Shown: positions 60,271 to 64,000 of the stretch, in pieces
How the letters are laid out: each line of letters starts with the position of its first letter
Position numbering within the stretch: the stretch's first letter is position 1
Source: Pomphorhynchus laevis
Taxonomy: Eukaryota; Acanthocephala; Palaeacanthocephala; Echinorhynchida; Pomphorhynchidae
DNA length: 64,000 nt
Direction of reading: 5' to 3'
Assembly: GCA_012934845.2 (NCBI GenBank)
Contig: WNNJ02000851.1
Location: 62,001 to 126,000, forward strand
Notes under the pieces: generated by a model
What the model was told of the DNA's origin: nothing
Seen by the model: the letters and a program-made list of their open reading frames with translations, nothing else
The model's database searches: none
Position numbers and translations under genes: made by a program

Positions 60271-60880
60271 TGGATCAAAATGTAGATCATTTATCGTGTT
60301 TAAAAGCAGTAATGATTCGTGATCACATCCAGGAAGAGGAACGTAATCTATCCAATCAATTCGCGGCATGTTAAAGTCTCCTAATAAATAACTTTTTGAC
60401 CCTTGAATGTATTTTCAGTTATTGAGGATATAATCGACCGGGTTGGAGCGAATGGGGGGGACGATAGAAGACACCTATAGAGAAAAATATGTTTTTATGG
60501 TCTGTTACAGAAACACAAGCGTATTCACAAAGACTTGATTCATCGCACTCAATTGACATAACACGAGTTGTAAGAACTTCTCTAGCATATATGATCACTC
60601 CGCCACCACGGCAAATTTGCCGATCTGCTCGGATTATGGCGTACCCATTGATGGAAATTTCTGAATCTATGATTGTGGTTTAACCACGACTCTGTAAAAA
60701 CAAGTATTTTAAATGAGGTGCTGTTAACCAGAGTGAGAACTTCGTCTATTTTATTGATGAGACTTAAGACATTCGAATATAAGACCCGGAAGGCATGTGT
60801 GGAGTGTACTGGGTAGGAATTCTCGTATCTTTTTTCGACATTTACTGTCACTTCTTGGGTAGTTTCGTTGCGACACAAAG
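60271..60880 (-). pseudogene. CR1-like ORF2, endonuclease
   Basis: Minus: RVLYSNVLSLINKIDEVLTL, ILVFTESWLNHN (60582-60878); then in other frames SRSANLPWWRSDHIC-type remnant of the RGGGV motif, and LLGDFNMPRIDWIDYVPLPG, CDHESLLLLNTINDLHFD near 60277-60390. Frame breaks throughout. Cut by the B2 leader at 60270. Confidence 0.7.
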
Positions 60881-61198
60881 ACTTCGCAGCTCCCCGATGT
60901 TTCCACCTTTGCCAATGGAACGAATCCAGAAACGAGTTGAAGTCCTGCGTTGCACTACACGAAAATTTATGACGGTAAGGTTACTTTCGCCGTTAGCTAC
61001 TCTGTTACTAAGTTCGCTATTTGCTTGTTTCAGTCGAGTTCTGTCCTCGATCGAAAGATCTCTGCGAAGGATCAATCCAGTACCTGCAAGATGATAACCG
61101 TATTTTAAAGCTAATGTACACATATCGGGCGTTGCTAATATGACCTTTAGAAGGCGTGGACTGTTAATTGCTCTCAAAGTCGTAGAAGCTAACAACAT
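60848..61198 (-). pseudogene. CR1-like ORF1 C-terminus
   Basis: SPRLLKVILATPDMCTLALK, YGYHLAGTGLILRRDLSIED, RVANGESNLTVINFRVVQRR, matching the CR1 ORF1s at 27086-27367 and 38171-38644. The overlap with the following endonuclease ORF is like that in the 38-kb copy. Confidence 0.7.
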
Positions 61199-61800
61199 AA
61201 AGAGATTTATTTTGAAGTGATAAGCTATCTAAAAAATTAGAAACACTATGAATTAATAATCAATTATCAGGCTGTTTTAGACTAATTGCCTTTATATTGA
61301 CGCCACTGAGCATTCTAATAAACGTAGCTTGCATAAGAAATATAAATTCGTCGGTGTATCTTGCAAATACAACATAGTATTTAAAAGAAAATGTAATATT
61401 GAGAGATTAAAAATTTAAAGCCGTAATTTCATCTATATAATATGATGGTTTCTATACCGAGAAAATGAACAGAAAATAAATTCGTTCTTTCAAAATGCGA
61501 CTAGCGATTCTATTTGGTATAACATTGCTGGCAGCATGAGCTGGAAGAAATACACCATTATCGCTTTTTAGCAGAAACGCGTTTCATTTTTACCGTTACC
61601 GAAACTGAAAGTATCAAAAAGGATTGCTTCTAAACATTTCATGACTAATAATTGATCCGATAATTATATGTTCGAACATTCGATTAAATATTTATTATTA
61701 CTACAGATCATAGCCAGTTAATTTTTTCCGTTAATTTTTTCGTCTTCAGGAGGATCGAGTCAGGAATCTAATAGGATAATGAAGCAAATAAAAAAAAAGA
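61199..61800. other. AT-rich spacer with a minor CR1 tail piece
   Basis: No coding signal. 61702-61718 (ACAGATCATAGCCAG) matches the inverted CR1 tail at 63723. Nothing else recognised. Confidence 0.5.
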
Positions 61801-63344
61801 TTTATTTTAACGTGGCAAATGCGTGCCAGCGCACGCTTACATGACCACAACAAAAACAAAACTGTGAATCAGGCGTCGAGAAGGTGTGAACGGAGGAGGT
61901 GTTTGAATGTGATAAAAGAGGGAGCGCGGCGGACGTCGAGAGGGAGTTGATTCCAGGCGAGTGAGGCGGCGACGAGGAAGGATCGGAGACCGTAGTTGTT
62001 GGAGTAATTAGGAACGTGGAGTAAGAGGGTATGACAGGAACGAAGCTATAGCGAGGTGGGGCGAGTATCGTCTAAGAAAGGAAGGTTGATGAACGATGGA
62101 AGCCTAAGAAAGTGAGATTGTGGACTACAGGGATGATCGATGAGGCAAAAGATACAATGGGAAGAGATATGCTTGGTTTACGGGGAAGGATCCACATTAT
62201 TTTGGACTTTTCGGCGTTTAGAACGAGATGGAGATTGGAGAGACGCTTGTAGATAGAAGAGAGACAGTTGGAGGCAGAAATGGCGATATCGTGTATGCGA
62301 TGTGCGGGTGCATGAGCATAGATTAGAATGTCATCGGCGTATTGCATGACGTTAAAGGAGTAAGGTTTGATAAATGGAGAGAGATCGCCAAGCAAAAGAG
62401 AGAAAAGCAGGGGACCTAGGACTGAACCTTGTGGAACCCCGCAAAAAATAGGGATGGGAGGGGAGGATGATGAATTAGAACAGACGCGAAAGGAACGGTC
62501 GGATAGATATGAGGCGAACCAAGCTACGGAGGAGGAAGAAAAGCCGTAATCATAACGAAGGCGAGAAAGGAGGACGGAGTGGTCGACAATGTCGAATGCG
62601 GAGGAGAGGTCCAGGGAGATGAGAACACTATATAGAGCCTTGTCTCGAGAAATGAGTAAGTCGTTGTACACTTTTATGCATGCGATTTCTGTCGAGTGAT
62701 TAGAGCGGAAATCGGATTGGAAAGGAGGGTACAGATTGGATGAGGAGAGATAAGCGTTGATTTGTATTAAGATGAGGCGTTCTAAGAGCTTAGAAAGAGT
62801 AGGGAGTAGTGAAATGGGGCGATAGCTGGAAGGAAGGGAGGGGTCGAGCGATTGTTTCTTAAGGAGGGGACGAACGATTGCGGATTTCCAGTGTGAAGGG
62901 AAGATACGACTGCGGATGGACGAGTTAAACAAGGTTGTGAGAAATGGGGATATCGATGAGCATATAGATTTTAATATGTGGGTAGGCAGGGGATCGGCAG
63001 GTGAGGTTTTGTTGGGCAAGGACATGAGGACAGATGATACTTCTGTAGGTGATACAGGGAGAAGATGAAAGAGTTCGGGAAGGATGAGAGTAGACTGGGC
63101 AGAGTGGAATAGGATGGAGACCGGGGTGTGAGAGAGCAGCGTGGATACTTTAGTCTGGAGAAATGACGAATAATCATTAGCATTGATGTTGCAAGGCGTA
63201 GAGGAACGAGCCAGGATTGAGTTAAAAGTATGCCAGAGAGTCTTAGAGTTGAATGAAGTGATGATTTTATGCTGCCAGAAGGAGTTGCATTTGGTACGTA
63301 GTAGGTTGAGATGAGACCGGCGAAGAGCAAGATAGGAATCTTGC
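61801..63344 (-). mobile_element. B1 element, 5'-truncated, with 361-bp internal deletion
   Basis: The 3' end has the B1 hairpin and CACGTTAAAATAAATC. Compared with 41425-44664, bases equivalent to 41731-42091 are missing at an ATGG that stands at both ends of the deleted piece (62097-62100 here). The 5' end at 63344 folds back on itself (GAAGAGCAAGA/TCTTGCTCTTC). Confidence 0.85.
62072..63340 (-). pseudogene. B1 ORF2: linker and RT, C-terminus deleted
   Basis: Open over more than 400 codons: ALRRSHLNLLRTKCNSFWQH, CNINANDYSSFLQTKV (in frame here, unlike at 43160), KTSPADPLPTHIL, SLDLSSAFDIVDHS, GVPQGSVLGPLLFSLLLGDL, QYADDILIYAHAP, KIMWILPRK. It ends at LGFHRSSTFLS because of the deletion, losing the region after RT. 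No endonuclease. Confidence 0.85.
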
Positions 63345-63371
63345 TCTTCCATCGAATAGCCTCAAAATTAA

Positions 63372-64000
63372 GCTCAAAACGCAAACTCCCATATTTGAGG
63401 ATACTCCCATATCCTCAAATAATAAAAAATATAAGAGAGAAAATTTCATATGCCTTAGCTCGTGCTGCATCTGACTGTTTAAGAGCGCCACGCTCTACAT
63501 ATGGAAAACCTGTTTACGATCATTTTCGATCAACAGAGGAGATAGCCAATGTTTGCTTGCAATAATTATTATTAGCCTTTGATTTTAAACTCTGTCATTT
63601 GGGATATTTGATTTATTGTAAAAAAATATATGATTTAAAGAAAATAAAAAAAACAGATCATAGCCATAAGGCTGTTTTGACCGCTCACAAAAAAATTATT
63701 TAAAAAAAAATTAAATGAAATTACAGATCATAGCCAGTGAATTCCATCCAATGTCGAAATTCTACACAAACAGATCCGACTAGCATATTCAACGACCAAG
63801 TTCATAAAGATAATAGTCAATTGATTACGAACAAAATCAGCCGAAGTTGTATTTCATGCGTATATTCAATAGATTCCTCATCCACATTTCGAAACAACGA
63901 TGCAACAGCACAAGCAAGGGCAGTAAGTAATATAGCAACACCCAGTATTTCTTTTGAATACATATATTATAAGGTATGTAATTAGCGCTCCAACCTCATG
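63372..64000. repeat. Right arm of the large inverted duplication
   Basis: Inverted copy of 49351-49979. Contains a D C-terminal fragment (63383-63565, plus), the inverted CR1 tail (63651-63735) and a D pre-RT fragment (63737-63985). It continues to the window edge. Confidence 0.92.
63390..63985 (+). pseudogene. D fragments in the duplicated arm
   Basis: 63390-63565: NIREKISYALARAASDCLRA and PRSTYGKPVYDHF; 63737-63985: STQTDPTSIFNDQVHKDNSQ, SRSCISCVYSIDSSSTFRNN, ending EYIYYKVCN and TAG where D1 and D2 have Trp. Translations are the same as those at 49786-49990 and 49366-49613. Confidence 0.75.

Noticed and set aside
1-64000. LTR retrotransposons, DNA transposases or rRNA genes
   Set aside because: No LTR pairs, integrase or protease motifs, transposase DDE/D signatures or rRNA stretches were noticed; all RTs are of the non-LTR type.
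1-64000. Bacterial promoters, ribosome binding sites, operons
   Set aside because: The content is eukaryotic LINE sequence; such signals would be meaningless here.

Overview
This is a eukaryotic window, most likely from an arthropod and plausibly an insect, made almost entirely of non-LTR retrotransposons (LINEs). No host gene, rRNA, tRNA, CRISPR array or bacterial-type operon could be supported. The organism guess rests on the mix of LINE lineages and AT-rich spacers; nothing identifies the species. Five element groups recur and are labelled here: A (jockey-superfamily type; zinc-knuckle ORF1, then endonuclease/RT ORF2; 1-3860 and 12644-16625), B1 and B2 (two L2-like subfamilies of the CR1/L2 group; the B2 copy at 55805-60270 is the best preserved), C/E (CR1-like, mostly degenerate) and D (LINE-like elements with a Cys-rich N-terminus, an RT, and a C-terminal zinc motif plus a PD-(D/E)XK-like, i.e. 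restriction-like, endonuclease; best copy 51290-55045).

Layout: 1-3860, A copy on minus. 3860-9470, AT-rich DNA with palindromic MITE-like elements, a CR1 3' end and D tails. 9475-17005, one plus-strand B1 copy interrupted by an unknown segment, a second 5'-truncated B1, a palindromic element and a complete A element with an 11-bp target-site duplication. 17053-20100, B2. 20104-21290, a D copy with an inverted 5' part. 21507-27370, CR1 fragments, a PHD-like ORF1, a B1 and a B2 tail. 27400-34970, a CR1 split by a D element at an ATT repeat. 34976-39950, a D element split by a CR1. 39950-46291, B1 on both strands, one inserted in the other, with D and CR1 fragments. 46292-49615, a D element split by a B2. 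50710-55045, two D elements placed one after the other at the same 13-bp target. 55130-61200, CR1 pieces on both sides of a nearly intact B2. 61801-63344, a deleted B1. 63372-64000, an inverted copy of 49351-49979.

The elements do not form a pathway; each encodes its own ORF1/endonuclease/RT machinery and the window records successive insertions. Patterns that go beyond routine repeat annotation are: a short 5' leader (core TAATAAACATACA) at the 5' ends of four unrelated LINE groups; ATT-repeat flanks at the 5' side of most D copies; tandem repeats of different units in the 5' UTRs of D1, D2 and B2; a 3'-UTR hairpin with a compensatory base-pair change between B1 and B2; a frameshift shared by two D copies and a stop codon shared by two B2 copies; and an apparently gap-free inverted duplication of at least 629 bp whose breakpoint lies in a hairpin. 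All calls were made by eye; percent identities were not computed.
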